Shown here: positions 1-6,172 of the stretch, in pieces
Layout of the letters: each line of letters opens with the position of its first letter
Position numbering within the stretch: position 1 is the stretch's first letter
From: W2P13-069 sp051876105
Lineage (GTDB): Bacteria; Actinomycetota; Coriobacteriia; Coriobacteriales; QAMH01
Direction of reading: 5' to 3'
Length of the DNA stretch: 12,848 nucleotides
NCBI GenBank assembly: GCA_051876105.1
Contig: JBJEHN010000142.1
Span: 1-12,848 of the forward strand
Notes under the pieces: model-generated
Told to the model about the DNA's origin: nothing
What the model saw: only the letters and a program-made list of their open reading frames with translations
The model's database searches: none
Position numbers and translations under genes: made by a program

Positions 1-30
1 CACCTTGGCCCTCCTGCTAGGGCAGTATAG

Positions 31-110
31 GGAAATCTCCCGGTAGAATTTCCAGGCAGCAGCATCTCGGGCTGGTTTCTCTGAGAAATCGGGGAAATCC
101 CAGCTCAGAG
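31..110. repeat. Two small inverted repeats upstream of the first zinc-ribbon gene
   Basis: GGAAAT (31-36) pairs with ATTTCC (48-53) around an 11-nt loop. CTCTGAG (79-85) pairs with CTCAGAG (104-110), with a GGG/CCC pair inside. The octamer GGGAAATC occurs at 30-37 and again at 92-99. No T-rich tract follows either stem, so these are not convincing intrinsic terminators. They may be the tail of an upstream transcript or operator-like sites. No gene is visible in 1-169. Confidence 0.3.
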
Positions 111-169
111 GGGCTGTCGAAAAACATCATGAGAAGTGTACAGGAAACTGAATTACGATAGCTCCAACC

Positions 170-406
170 GTGAACATCGTTAAGTGCCTGGAGTGCGGCG
201 CGTTCAACAAGCCCAGCGACACCACCTGCAAGAAGTGCGGCACCGACCTGGCTGCTTCTCTGAAGGCCGCCCAGGACGCCATCGCCACCGCTGGCGCCAG
301 CGCCCCCGCCGAGATCTCCCTGACCCCGCAGGGCCTGGACAAGAAGCCGCCCGCCGTCCCCGGCGCACCGGTGGCTCCCGGCGCCCCCAAGCCTCCCCAG
401 GCTTAA
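170..406 (+). CDS. Small zinc-ribbon protein with Pro/Ala-rich tail
   Basis: This 78-aa protein has one N-terminal zinc ribbon, C6-x2-C9 and C20-x2-C23, in the form KCLECG...CKKCG. A short Ala-rich, probably helical stretch follows (about 26-46), then a low-complexity Pro/Ala/Gly tail (about 55-78). There is no signal peptide or membrane segment, so it should be cytoplasmic. Such ribbons usually bind one structural zinc and mediate protein or nucleic-acid contacts; the partner is unknown. The GTG at 170 is the only common start codon before the ribbon, because the frame is closed by a TGA at 149-151. No Shine-Dalgarno lies at the right distance: AGGAA at 142-146 is more than 20 nt away. The gene may therefore be leaderless or weakly initiated. 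The next gene, 62 nt downstream, also encodes a zinc ribbon, so the two probably form a unit. Confidence 0.7.
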   Translation: MNIVKCLECGAFNKPSDTTCKKCGTDLAASLKAAQDAIATAGASAPAEISLTPQGLDKKPPAVPGAPVAPGAPKPPQA

Positions 407-468
407 GGGAAGTCCCCACGATTCCCGCCACGGCATAACCGGGTATTTGAGAGCGAGGCGAGCAGGCT

Positions 469-801
469 ATGCCCAATTGTCGAACATGCAGCCCCTGGTG
501 CCAGAGGTGCCACAAGAAGGCTGAGTTCAAGTACCCGGTTGAGTGCCCGCACTGCGGTTGGTACAACCCCTACGAACGCGATGTCTGCGCGAAGTGTGGG
601 GCACAGGTTGTGCACGACGACAGCAAGGCGGTCACCCACCTGAATGCCGAGGTCAAGCGCTCCTGCTTTTTCTGCACCCCGTTCGAGCGGCCCTTGTGCA
701 ACGAGTGTTTGGAGAAGGGGCGGACCAAGATCTGCCCCAGTTGCGGCTGCTACGTGCTGGGTTCGCGTGAAACCTGCAAGAAGTGCGGGCACCGGTTCTG
801 A
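469..801 (+). CDS. Tetra-zinc-ribbon cysteine-rich protein
   Basis: This 110-aa protein contains 17 cysteines. Sixteen fall into eight CxxC knuckles that make four consecutive ribbons: C4/C7-C11/C14, C26/C29-C40/C43, C66/C69-C77/C80 and C89/C92-C103/C106. C94 is the extra one. Ribbons 2 and 4 have the classic CPxCG ... CxKCG form; ribbon 1 is unusually tight, with only three residues between knuckles. No membrane segment or signal peptide is seen. Multi-ribbon proteins of this kind are annotated as double zinc ribbon or hypothetical, and act as metal-stabilised adaptors in protein or nucleic-acid complexes; no enzymatic motif is present. The ATG at 469 follows a weak purine-rich stretch (GAGGCGAG, 455-462). 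It lies downstream of another zinc-ribbon gene on the same strand and is probably cotranscribed with it. Confidence 0.8.
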   Translation: MPNCRTCSPWCQRCHKKAEFKYPVECPHCGWYNPYERDVCAKCGAQVVHDDSKAVTHLNAEVKRSCFFCTPFERPLCNECLEKGRTKICPSCGCYVLGSRETCKKCGHRF

Positions 802-922
802 ATCTTAGGGCCCCTGAGCCTGCGGTTCAAGGCCGCGTGCCACCTGGATAGCTTAGTTCTTTTCTGCGTTAAACGGTTCAACCCTAGTTCTCCTGCAGTT
901 TTGCGGTTGAGAGGGGATTGTT

Positions 923-1009
923 ATGTCAGAGTTTTGCTGCGAGATCCGCTTGTTCCCTGAGGAGGGGCTCGTAAAGGCGAGTGAGTGCTCCCGCGCTGCA
1001 CGTGCATGA
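923..1009 (+). CDS. Possible 28-aa small ORF / leader peptide
   Basis: The ATG at 923 is preceded at good spacing by a purine run, GAGAGGGGA (909-917). The ORF reads MSEFCCEIRLFP... for 28 residues and stops at TGA 1007-1009. It contains three cysteines and no recognisable domain. It lies upstream of the predicted sigma-54 transcription start, so it would need another promoter. It could be a regulatory leader peptide, a real small protein, or chance. Support rests on the ribosome-binding site and start codon alone. Confidence 0.25.
   Translation: MSEFCCEIRLFPEEGLVKASECSRAARA
959..983 (+). promoter_or_regulatory. Leader motif shared with the second MFS gene (copy 1)
   Basis: GAGGAGGGG (959-967) is followed by GTAAAGGCGAGTG (971-983). 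The same blocks occur upstream of the second transporter at 2512-2520 and 2532-2543, in the same order. CTCG (968-971) and CGAG (978-981) could form a 4-bp hairpin in this copy only. The function is unknown; a common operator or the remnant of a duplicated leader are both possible. Confidence 0.4.
997..1006. promoter_or_regulatory. Perfect palindrome TGCACGTGCA, candidate activator site
   Basis: TGCACGTGCA is a perfect 10-bp dyad centred about 75 bp upstream of the predicted sigma-54 start near 1077. That is roughly the position expected of an enhancer site for a Fis-type activator. A 9/10 match (TGCATGTGCA, 2542-2551) lies in front of the second transporter gene. Assigning it to the activator at 3954-6104 is inference. 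Confidence 0.4.
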
Positions 1010-1050
1010 CCTGGATGTTGACGACACCTTGTCACGACGACCGTCGCATG

Positions 1051-1066
1051 CGGCAGCCCGGTTGCA
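1051..1066 (+). promoter_or_regulatory. Sigma-54 (-24/-12) promoter
   Basis: CGGCAGCCCGGTTGCA matches the consensus TGGCACNNNNNTTGCA with the essential GG (1052-1053) and GC (1064-1065) separated by exactly 10 bp. The -12 box TTGCA is perfect; the -24 box has changes at its first and last positions. Transcription should start near 1077, giving a leader of about 80 nt before the transporter. A sigma-54-dependent activator is encoded nearby at 3954-6104, which supports the call. Confidence 0.6.
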
Positions 1067-1085
1067 CAAGGGACTCTCTCAATCG

Positions 1086-1121
1086 CTTTTCGAGTCTTTT
1101 CGAGCTTTCAAGCTGCGACTC
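1086..1121 (+). repeat. Direct repeat and nested hairpin in the transporter leader
   Basis: CTTTTCGAG occurs twice with a 10-nt period (1086-1094 and 1096-1104), just after the predicted start of transcription. GAGTC (1092-1096) can pair with GACTC (1117-1121), enclosing AGCTT (1103-1107) paired with AAGCT (1110-1114). The structure ends about 24 nt before the ribosome-binding site. It may stabilise the mRNA or modulate translation. Confidence 0.3.
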
Positions 1122-1144
1122 CAGCGCGAGTTGCGGCTGTCTCT

Positions 1145-1153
1145 AGAGGGGAG
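1145..1153 (+). promoter_or_regulatory. Ribosome-binding site supporting a CTG start
   Basis: AGAGGGGAG lies 5 nt before CTG 1159. No ATG, GTG or TTG exists in frame between the stop at 1144-1146 and TTG 1216. This site therefore decides the start of the first transporter. Confidence 0.55.
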
Positions 1154-1158
1154 AAAGC

Positions 1159-2409
1159 CTGACAACTAAGCAGAAAAACGTCGCAAAGGCGTGGGCGATT
1201 GTAATCATCGCCTTCTTGGGCGGCCTGGCCCTGGCCTCTGCGCAGAACAAGGTTCCACCTGTTATCGACGTGGTGATGCTCGACTTCGGCATCGGCGAGA
1301 CCGACGCCGGCTGGCTCACCTCCGTCTTCACCATCATGGGCATGGTCACCGCTCTGCCGGCGTCCTACCTCATGAAGAAGCTCGGCGCTAAGAAGGTGGG
1401 CGTTATCGCCCTGGCGTGCGCAGCCATCGGCTCTGCCGCCGGCGCCTTCTGCACCAGCTTCGCCCTGCTCATGGCCACCCGCGTCCTCGAGGGCGTTGGC
1501 GTGGGCATGATCGCAGTCGTCGGCCCCGCCATCATCGCCATGTGGTTCCCCGCAGAGAAGCGCGGCCTGCCCATGGGCGTGTGGGGCTCTTGGATGATGT
1601 GCTCCCAGACCCTCCTGTTCCTCTGTGGCGCCGGAATAGCCACTATGTGGGGCTGGCAGGGCATCTGGTGGCTGGTCTTCGGCCTGTGCGTTGTTGCCCT
1701 GATCCTGTACTGGTGGAAGGTCGAGGAGCCCGGCGAGGGCGAGATCAACTACTCCGAAGGCGAGGAGGAAGAGGAGTTCCACTTCGGTGACGGCTTCAAG
1801 TCCGGCTCCACCTGGATGCTCACCCTCGGCGGCCTGATCTTCACCTTCTGCTGCTTTGGCTTTGCGACCTATATCTCGCTGTACTGGGCGCAGGCCTTCT
1901 ACAACGGCGATATGGGCCCCTCCAACTGGTGGGTTGCCGTCATGTACGCCCTCGAGATCCCCATCGTCATCCTCATCGGCTGGGCGCTCAACCACGTCAC
2001 GCTGGGCAAGCGCAAGTTCGTGGCCGTTGTGGGCTTCCTGCTGTACGCAGTGATCCTGTTCATCTGCTTCCGCATGAAGAACCCGGCCATGATCCTTCCG
2101 TTCATCATCATCTACCCGTTCCTGGAGGGCTCCATCCCCACGGTCTACTGGACGCTCGTCGCCTCCACGGCCAAGAAGCCCCAGGACGCTGGCACCGCGA
2201 TCGGCATCTTGAACATCGGCCTGAACATCGGCACCCTGCTCGGCCCGCCGGTCACCGGTTTCTTCATCGAGAACTACGGCTGGGACGTCGCCACCATCCC
2301 GCTGGCAGTTGGCGCGATCTTGGGCGCAGTTGTCTTCGCCCTGGTCAAGACCTACTACCACGGCCACTCCGAGGGCGTCGTGCCCAAGGGTGAGGTCCAG
2401 GCAGACTAA
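1159..2409 (+). CDS. MFS transporter, 12 TM (paralog 1), probable CTG start
   Basis: A 416-aa major facilitator superfamily permease of the inner membrane. It has two six-helix halves joined by a very acidic cytoplasmic loop (about 188-212) that contains a run of five Glu (202-206). Family signs include the loop 2-3 signature around KKLGAKKVG, the helix-4 motif TRVLEGVGVGM, WFPAEKRGLPM, and GPP near helix 11. It aligns along its whole length with the downstream transporter. The start is unusual: the first good conventional codon, TTG 1216, would delete most of helix 1. CTG 1159 restores the LTTKQKN...KAWAIV segment that matches MNTKKAWVVA of the paralog, and it has a good ribosome-binding site. 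The sigma-54 promoter at 1051-1066 and the nearby activator suggest inducible expression. The substrate is unknown; an organic anion is a guess from the family and the regulator type. Confidence 0.85.
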   Translation: MTTKQKNVAKAWAIVIIAFLGGLALASAQNKVPPVIDVVMLDFGIGETDAGWLTSVFTIMGMVTALPASYLMKKLGAKKVGVIALACAAIGSAAGAFCTSFALLMATRVLEGVGVGMIAVVGPAIIAMWFPAEKRGLPMGVWGSWMMCSQTLLFLCGAGIATMWGWQGIWWLVFGLCVVALILYWWKVEEPGEGEINYSEGEEEEEFHFGDGFKSGSTWMLTLGGLIFTFCCFGFATYISLYWAQAFYNGDMGPSNWWVAVMYALEIPIVILIGWALNHVTLGKRKFVAVVGFLLYAVILFICFRMKNPAMILPFIIIYPFLEGSIPTVYWTLVASTAKKPQDAGTAIGILNIGLNIGTLLGPPVTGFFIENYGWDVATIPLAVGAILGAVVFALVKTYYHGHSEGVVPKGEVQAD

Positions 2410-2436
2410 CCGAGCCTGTTTTCGAGCAGTTTGAGG

Positions 2437-2482
2437 CTGCGGGCTCCTGTGGCCGGCTGAAGGCAAGCCCAGGGGCCCGCAG
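2437..2482 (+). terminator. 13-bp hairpin after the first MFS gene
   Basis: CTGCGGGCTCCTG (2437-2449) pairs with CAGGGGCCCGCAG (2470-2482): 13 bp with a single G-U and a 20-nt loop. It begins 28 nt after the stop codon. No U-run follows, so it may be a weak or Rho-assisted terminator, or a 3' stabiliser that uncouples expression of the two transporters. Confidence 0.5.
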
Positions 2483-2511
2483 TTGAGTAAGGGGGCTTCC
2501 TCCCCGCTGGA

Positions 2512-2561
2512 GAGGAGGGGAGGGGCCCGAGGTAAGGCGAGTGCATGTGCAGGGTGCGCAC
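2512..2561 (+). promoter_or_regulatory. Leader motif shared with the first MFS gene (copy 2)
   Basis: The region holds GAGGAGGGG (2512-2520), GTAAGGCGAGTG (2532-2543) and TGCATGTGCA (2542-2551), the same three blocks in the same order as at 959-1006. A further perfect dyad, GTGCGCAC, lies at 2554-2561. No convincing -24/-12 promoter is seen immediately downstream. The blocks could be an operator pair for the adjacent activator or relics of the gene duplication. Confidence 0.4.
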
Positions 2562-2592
2562 TTCCTGCCAAGCATTTGGTTTGGAGGGTTTT

Positions 2593-3807
2593 ATGAACAC
2601 CAAGAAGGCCTGGGTCGTCGCGCTGGTGACGATCTTTGCCGGAGTTGCACTGGCTCTGGTGCAGAACAAAGTGGCCCCCTGCATGGGCACTCTTCAGAGC
2701 GCGTTCGGCATCGACATGGCCACTGCGGGCTGGCTCAGCTCCCTGTTCTCGCTGGTGGGCATCGTCATGGCGATCCCCGCTTCCATCATCCTGAACAAGC
2801 TGGGCCCCAAGAAGTCCGGTGTGATCGCCCTGGTGTGCGCCATCGTCGGCTCCGTCATGGGCGTGCTCACCACCAGCGTGGCCGTCCTCATGGTGAGTCG
2901 CGTGGTCGAGGGCATAGGCGTGGGCCTCATTTCTGTAATCGGTCCGTCTATCATTGCCAGCTGGTTCCCCGAGGCAAAGCGCGGCCTGCCCATGAGCATC
3001 TGGGCCGTGTACCAGATGGGCGCGCAGGCGGTCATGTTCTTCCTGGCCGGCTACCTGACCACCCAGTTCGGCTGGCAGGGCATGTGGTGGTTCGGCCTGG
3101 CGGCCTGCGTTGTGGCGCTGGTGCTCTACATCCTCTGCGTCAAGAGCCCCCGCCCGGAGGACTCCTTCGCAGATGTGGAGAGCGACGACGTCTCCATCGC
3201 CGAGGGCATGAAGTCGCCCTCGACCTGGATCATGGCCCTGGTGACCTTCCTGTTCTGCATCGCCTGCTTTGGCTTCGTGAACTGGATCGCCACCTACTGG
3301 GCAAGCGTCCCCAGCATCGGCGAGGGCGCCAACAAGTGGGTCGGCTTCTTCTCGCTCGACGCGGTGGTTGCCGCCATCATCATGGGTGCGCTGCTCAACC
3401 GCATCAAGAACCGCAAGGCCTTCGGCGCGGTGGCGCTGGTGCTCTACGGCGCGGTGGCGCTTTGGGGCCTGACCATGAACAACCCCGGCCCGCTGATCTT
3501 CTTCACCCTCATCTACGGCTTCATGGACTCTGGCTTCCCCTGCGTGCTGTGGACCATGACGGCCCAGACCGTGAAGAAGCCCGAGCTGGCTGGCGTGGCC
3601 ACCGGCGTGGTGTGCATCGGCTTCAACGCCGGCATCCTGGTGGGCCCGCCGATCATCGGCGCTGTGGCCGAGTCCATGGGCTGGACGGCCGCGGGCTGGG
3701 CGATTGCCGGCTGCTGCATCGCCGCCGCCGTGCTGCTGATGTTCGTGAAGACCTACAGCGTGGACGACGCAGAGCCCGAGGCCCAGCCTCAGGCAGAGGC
3801 TGCGTAA
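2593..3807 (+). CDS. MFS transporter, 12 TM (paralog 2)
   Basis: A 404-aa inner-membrane permease of the major facilitator superfamily, a tandem paralog of the gene just upstream. Shared blocks include QNKV after helix 1, AGWL, the helix-4 motif SRVVEGIGVGL (102-112), WFPEAKRGLPM (124-134), GWQGMWW, S-P-STW at the start of the second half, KKP-AG-A-G and GPP. The central loop (about 184-210) is acidic but lacks the polyglutamate run of paralog 1. The C-terminal tail is Glu/Ala/Pro-rich. The ATG at 2593 is chosen because GGAGGG (2583-2588) precedes it; the upstream in-frame ATG at 2545 has no such site and would add 16 polar residues. It is separated from paralog 1 by 183 nt with a hairpin, so it may have its own promoter. 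The substrate is unknown. Confidence 0.9.
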   Translation: MNTKKAWVVALVTIFAGVALALVQNKVAPCMGTLQSAFGIDMATAGWLSSLFSLVGIVMAIPASIILNKLGPKKSGVIALVCAIVGSVMGVLTTSVAVLMVSRVVEGIGVGLISVIGPSIIASWFPEAKRGLPMSIWAVYQMGAQAVMFFLAGYLTTQFGWQGMWWFGLAACVVALVLYILCVKSPRPEDSFADVESDDVSIAEGMKSPSTWIMALVTFLFCIACFGFVNWIATYWASVPSIGEGANKWVGFFSLDAVVAAIIMGALLNRIKNRKAFGAVALVLYGAVALWGLTMNNPGPLIFFTLIYGFMDSGFPCVLWTMTAQTVKKPELAGVATGVVCIGFNAGILVGPPIIGAVAESMGWTAAGWAIAGCCIAAAVLLMFVKTYSVDDAEPEAQPQAEAA

Positions 3808-3819
3808 GCCGCGCTTGAG

Positions 3820-3870
3820 CCAGGCGCCCGCCGCCCCCTGCACGGGGAGCGGGCGGGCCGCCGGGCCTGG
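3820..3870. terminator. Strong GC hairpin after the second MFS gene
   Basis: An outer stem CCAGG (3820-3824)/CCTGG (3866-3870) encloses CGCCCGC (3825-3831)/GCGGGCG (3849-3855) and an inner CCCC/GGGG pairing around a small loop. It starts 13 nt after the stop codon. It sits between convergent genes and may end transcription from either side. A U-tract is lacking. Confidence 0.55.
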
Positions 3871-3889
3871 AGGCTCTTGCGGGCAGTGT

Positions 3890-3915
3890 CTGGGGCTGTC
3901 CGTGAGAACCCCCAG
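3890..3915. terminator. Second hairpin between convergent genes
   Basis: CTGGGG (3890-3895) pairs with CCCCAG (3910-3915) around a 14-nt loop. It lies just beyond the stop codon of the - strand activator, so it is a candidate terminator for that gene. The stem is only 6 bp and no U-tract follows on the - strand. Confidence 0.35.
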
Positions 3916-3953
3916 GCCCGGCTGGTGGCAGGGCTGAAAAGACGTGGGGAGAC

Positions 3954-6104
3954 CTACTTCTTGAGTTTGCGGTAGAGCGTGGCCTTGCTGGTGCCCAGGA
4001 TCCTGGCGGCAGCGGTCACATTGCCTTCCGCCTGCCTCATCGCCTCGGCGATGGCAAGGGCCTCCAGCTCGTCCAAGCGCAGGGTCGGCAGCAGTGGCTG
4101 CTGCTCTGCGGGGATCTGGATGCCGTAGCCGTCCAGCTGGGGCTGCACGTTGACAGGTGAATACGATTCGTTTTGGGTTAGCACGGGGCAGGGCTTGCCG
4201 CAGGCCCCCTGCGTGATGTAAGCGGGGAAGTCGTCGAGCTCGATGAAGCTGCTCTCGCAGGTGTAGTAGGCGGAGTAGACGGCGTGTTTGAGCTGGCGCA
4301 CGTTGCCCGGCCAGCTGTAGTTCTCGATGAAATCCGCCGCCTCCTTGGAGAACTCGGCGCTGCCACCCAGGGTCTTGGCCATGCACTCGTTGAGGTAGTA
4401 GTTGGCGAAGAAGAGCGCATCGCCCTTGCGCTTGCGCAGCGGCGGCAAGTCCACGGAAAGCACGCTCAGGCGGTAGAGCAGGTCCTCGCGGAAGCGCCCC
4501 TCGCGGGCCATCTCCGAGAGGTTGCGGTTGGTGGCGGATATGAGGTTGAAGCTCACCTGCTTGTAGCTCTTGCCGCCCACGCGCATGACGCGCTTGTTTT
4601 CCAGCACGCGTAGCAGCGTGGTCTGCAGCTCGAGCGGCATGTCTCCTATCTCGTCCAGGAAGAGCGTGCCGCCGTTGGCCAGCTCGATCTTGCCGGGGCG
4701 GCCCTGCTTGTCCGCGCCGGTGAAGGTGCCGGCCTCGTAGCCGAAGAGCTCGCTTTCGATGAGCTTGGGCGGGATGGCGGCGCAGTTGAGGGCCATGAAG
4801 GGGCCGTTCGGGCAGGCCTCGTTGTGGATGGCCTGGGCGAAGAGCTCCTTGCCGGTGCCGCTCTCCCCCGTGATGAGGATGTTCTCGCGGGCGGCGGCAA
4901 AGCGCTTGGCGCGGGCCTTGGCCTTCTTGATGGCGGCGCTCTTGCCCAGGATGCCCTCGAAGGTCACCAGGGCGCGGTCGCCCGCGGAGCCCTTCTTGGG
5001 CGCGGCAGGCTGGCTGCCCTCCTTGATGAGCAGGATGTAGCCGGAGGGCTCTTTGTCGCCCGCTGCCTTCTTGGTGATCTTGGAGCGCATCTGGTACATC
5101 GTGCCCGCGATCTCCATGAAGCGGTGGCGCTCGAGCCTGAAGAACTCCTCCTCTTCCTCAAGGGAGCCCAGGGTCAGCAGCTCGCTCAGGTGCCTGCCCG
5201 CCAGCTCGGCCGGCAGGCTGCCGAAGAGCTTGCCCGCCTCTGGGTTGGCGTGCTGGATCACAAGCTCTTCGTTGAGGACGAGGGTGGCTTCGCGCAGGGT
5301 GCTCATGAGGTCCTTGGAGAGGCCCTCGTAGAGGCTGGCCTCGTTGGCGGCCTGGCTGAACTGCTGCTCCACGTTGGAGAACTCGCTGTCGAAGGCCTTG
5401 AGCCGCAGCGAGGTGCTGATGGAGCCCGCCATGGAGGCGATGAAGCTCATGGCGTGGATGAGCAGCTTCTTGTCTGCCACGGTGAACTCGTCCGGGATGG
5501 TCTGGGTGAGCAGCAGCGCGCCGAGCGCGTTGCCGAACTGGTCGACGATGGGTGCGGAGCAGGCGATCACGCTGTGCAGGGCAAAGCAGTAGTGCTCCGG
5601 CCCGATGAGCGTGAAGGGCTTCTTGTGGCGCATGGCCAGCGCATGGCAGTTGGTGCCGGAGTTGCGCTCGGAGATGTAGTAGCGGTCGCCCACGAACTGG
5701 TGGTGCTTGAGGTCGCCGATCTGCACCAGTGGCAGACCGGTTGAGTCGATGAGCTCGAAGATGAAGTCGTTGACCATCTGGAGCGACTCGACCGTGTGGA
5801 TGCGCTTGCGCGCCTCCTCCGCCATGGCGGCGTTGCGCTCCAGGGACTCCTGCAAGAAGGCCTCGGAGACGTACTCGCCCAGCTGCGGCGCATCTGCGGC
5901 GAGGCCCTTCTCCCAGGAGAGCACCCACGACTCCGCGACCTCCGGGCGCACGTCCGGGTTGGTGCGCGGGTCCGTGCCAAAGTTCAGGAAGTCGAGCTTG
6001 GCCTGCAGGATGCGGTCCCAAAGCGAATCGTCTTCGAACATGGATTGGATGAGGTCGAGGTCGCTGGCATAGGTGATGTCCAGGCTCCGGTCCTGATGGT
6101 CCAT
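3954..6104 (-). CDS. AcoR-like sigma-54-dependent Fis-family activator
   Basis: A 716-aa enhancer-binding protein. The N-terminal region carries the AcoR-type RPEVAESW segment, then a GAF-like sensor (about 110-235, with NSGTNCHALA and ACSAPIVDQFGNALGALLL). A PAS-like domain follows (about 262-365), then the AAA+ sigma-54 interaction domain (about 384-620): Walker A GESGTGKE (413-420), Walker B GGTLFLDEIG (478-487), sensor I SATNRN and the FREDLLYRL arginine-finger region. It ends in a Fis-type helix-turn-helix (about 676-716). The sigma-54 contact loop reads GTFTGA (459-464) instead of GAFTGA; the critical Phe and Thr are kept. No receiver domain is present, so it should bind a small molecule directly. 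The ATG at 6104 is preferred, since AGGGGG lies 10 nt upstream; the ATG at 6113 (three residues longer) is only 1 nt from it. It probably drives the sigma-54 promoter at 1051-1066; the ligand is unknown. Confidence 0.9.
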   Translation of the reverse strand: MDHQDRSLDITYASDLDLIQSMFEDDSLWDRILQAKLDFLNFGTDPRTNPDVRPEVAESWVLSWEKGLAADAPQLGEYVSEAFLQESLERNAAMAEEARKRIHTVESLQMVNDFIFELIDSTGLPLVQIGDLKHHQFVGDRYYISERNSGTNCHALAMRHKKPFTLIGPEHYCFALHSVIACSAPIVDQFGNALGALLLTQTIPDEFTVADKKLLIHAMSFIASMAGSISTSLRLKAFDSEFSNVEQQFSQAANEASLYEGLSKDLMSTLREATLVLNEELVIQHANPEAGKLFGSLPAELAGRHLSELLTLGSLEEEEEFFRLERHRFMEIAGTMYQMRSKITKKAAGDKEPSGYILLIKEGSQPAAPKKGSAGDRALVTFEGILGKSAAIKKAKARAKRFAAARENILITGESGTGKELFAQAIHNEACPNGPFMALNCAAIPPKLIESELFGYEAGTFTGADKQGRPGKIELANGGTLFLDEIGDMPLELQTTLLRVLENKRVMRVGGKSYKQVSFNLISATNRNLSEMAREGRFREDLLYRLSVLSVDLPPLRKRKGDALFFANYYLNECMAKTLGGSAEFSKEAADFIENYSWPGNVRQLKHAVYSAYYTCESSFIELDDFPAYITQGACGKPCPVLTQNESYSPVNVQPQLDGYGIQIPAEQQPLLPTLRLDELEALAIAEAMRQAEGNVTAAARILGTSKATLYRKLKK

Positions 6105-6113
6105 AGAACGCAT

Positions 6114-6172
6114 GCCCCCTCAAGTAAGCGTATCAAAATGAGACGTTTGAGTTCATTGTAGGTGCTAGAGCG
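6114..6172. promoter_or_regulatory. Divergent intergenic region, activator versus LRR operon
   Basis: This short A/T-rich gap must hold both 5' ends. On the - strand TACAAT (6160-6155) is a good -10-like hexamer for the activator, but no -35 box is evident. On the + strand TATCAAAAT (6131-6139) is a possible -10. AATGA (6137-6141) and TCATT (6153-6157) form a small dyad. The LRR gene has only a weak Shine-Dalgarno, AGGTG (6160-6164). Confidence 0.35.

Larger units (their letters stand above)
802..1158. other. 357-nt regulatory gap upstream of the first MFS gene
   Basis: No substantial gene is supported here. The left half (about 840-950) is visibly richer in A/T than the flanking genes. In order, the gap holds a possible 28-codon ORF with a good ribosome-binding site (923-1009), a motif shared with the second MFS leader (959-983), a perfect palindrome (997-1006), a sigma-54-type promoter (1051-1066) and a structured leader (1086-1121). 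A 62-codon + strand ORF (981-1169) and a 60-codon - strand ORF (853-1035) are present but unsupported. Confidence 0.6.

Noticed and set aside
828..847. TGGCACG on the - strand as a -24 box
   Set aside because: The downstream TTG is at the wrong spacing without GC, and no - strand gene lies to the left.
853..1035. 60-codon - strand ORF in the regulatory gap
   Set aside because: No ribosome-binding site or recognisable sequence, and it overlaps the better-supported regulatory elements.
981..1169. 62-codon ORF starting GTG and overlapping the transporter start
   Set aside because: The purine tract is 13 nt from the GTG, there is no domain, and the predicted sigma-54 start (about 1077) lies inside it.
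2450..2465. TGGCCGGCTGAAGGCA as a second sigma-54 promoter, for paralog 2
   Set aside because: GG-N10-GC spacing is met, but the -12 box AGGCA is poor and the site lies in the loop of the 2437-2482 hairpin.
2541..3818. 425-codon + strand ORF in another frame over the second transporter
   Set aside because: Arg/Gly/His-rich translation typical of a +1 shadow in GC-rich DNA; the ATG 2593 frame encodes the real permease.
1108..4386. Very long - strand ORF (1092 codons) spanning both transporter genes
   Set aside because: It is an artefact of high-GC antisense reading. The encoded sequence is His/Gly/Asp/Glu-rich low-complexity with no domain, while the + strand frames give clear MFS proteins.
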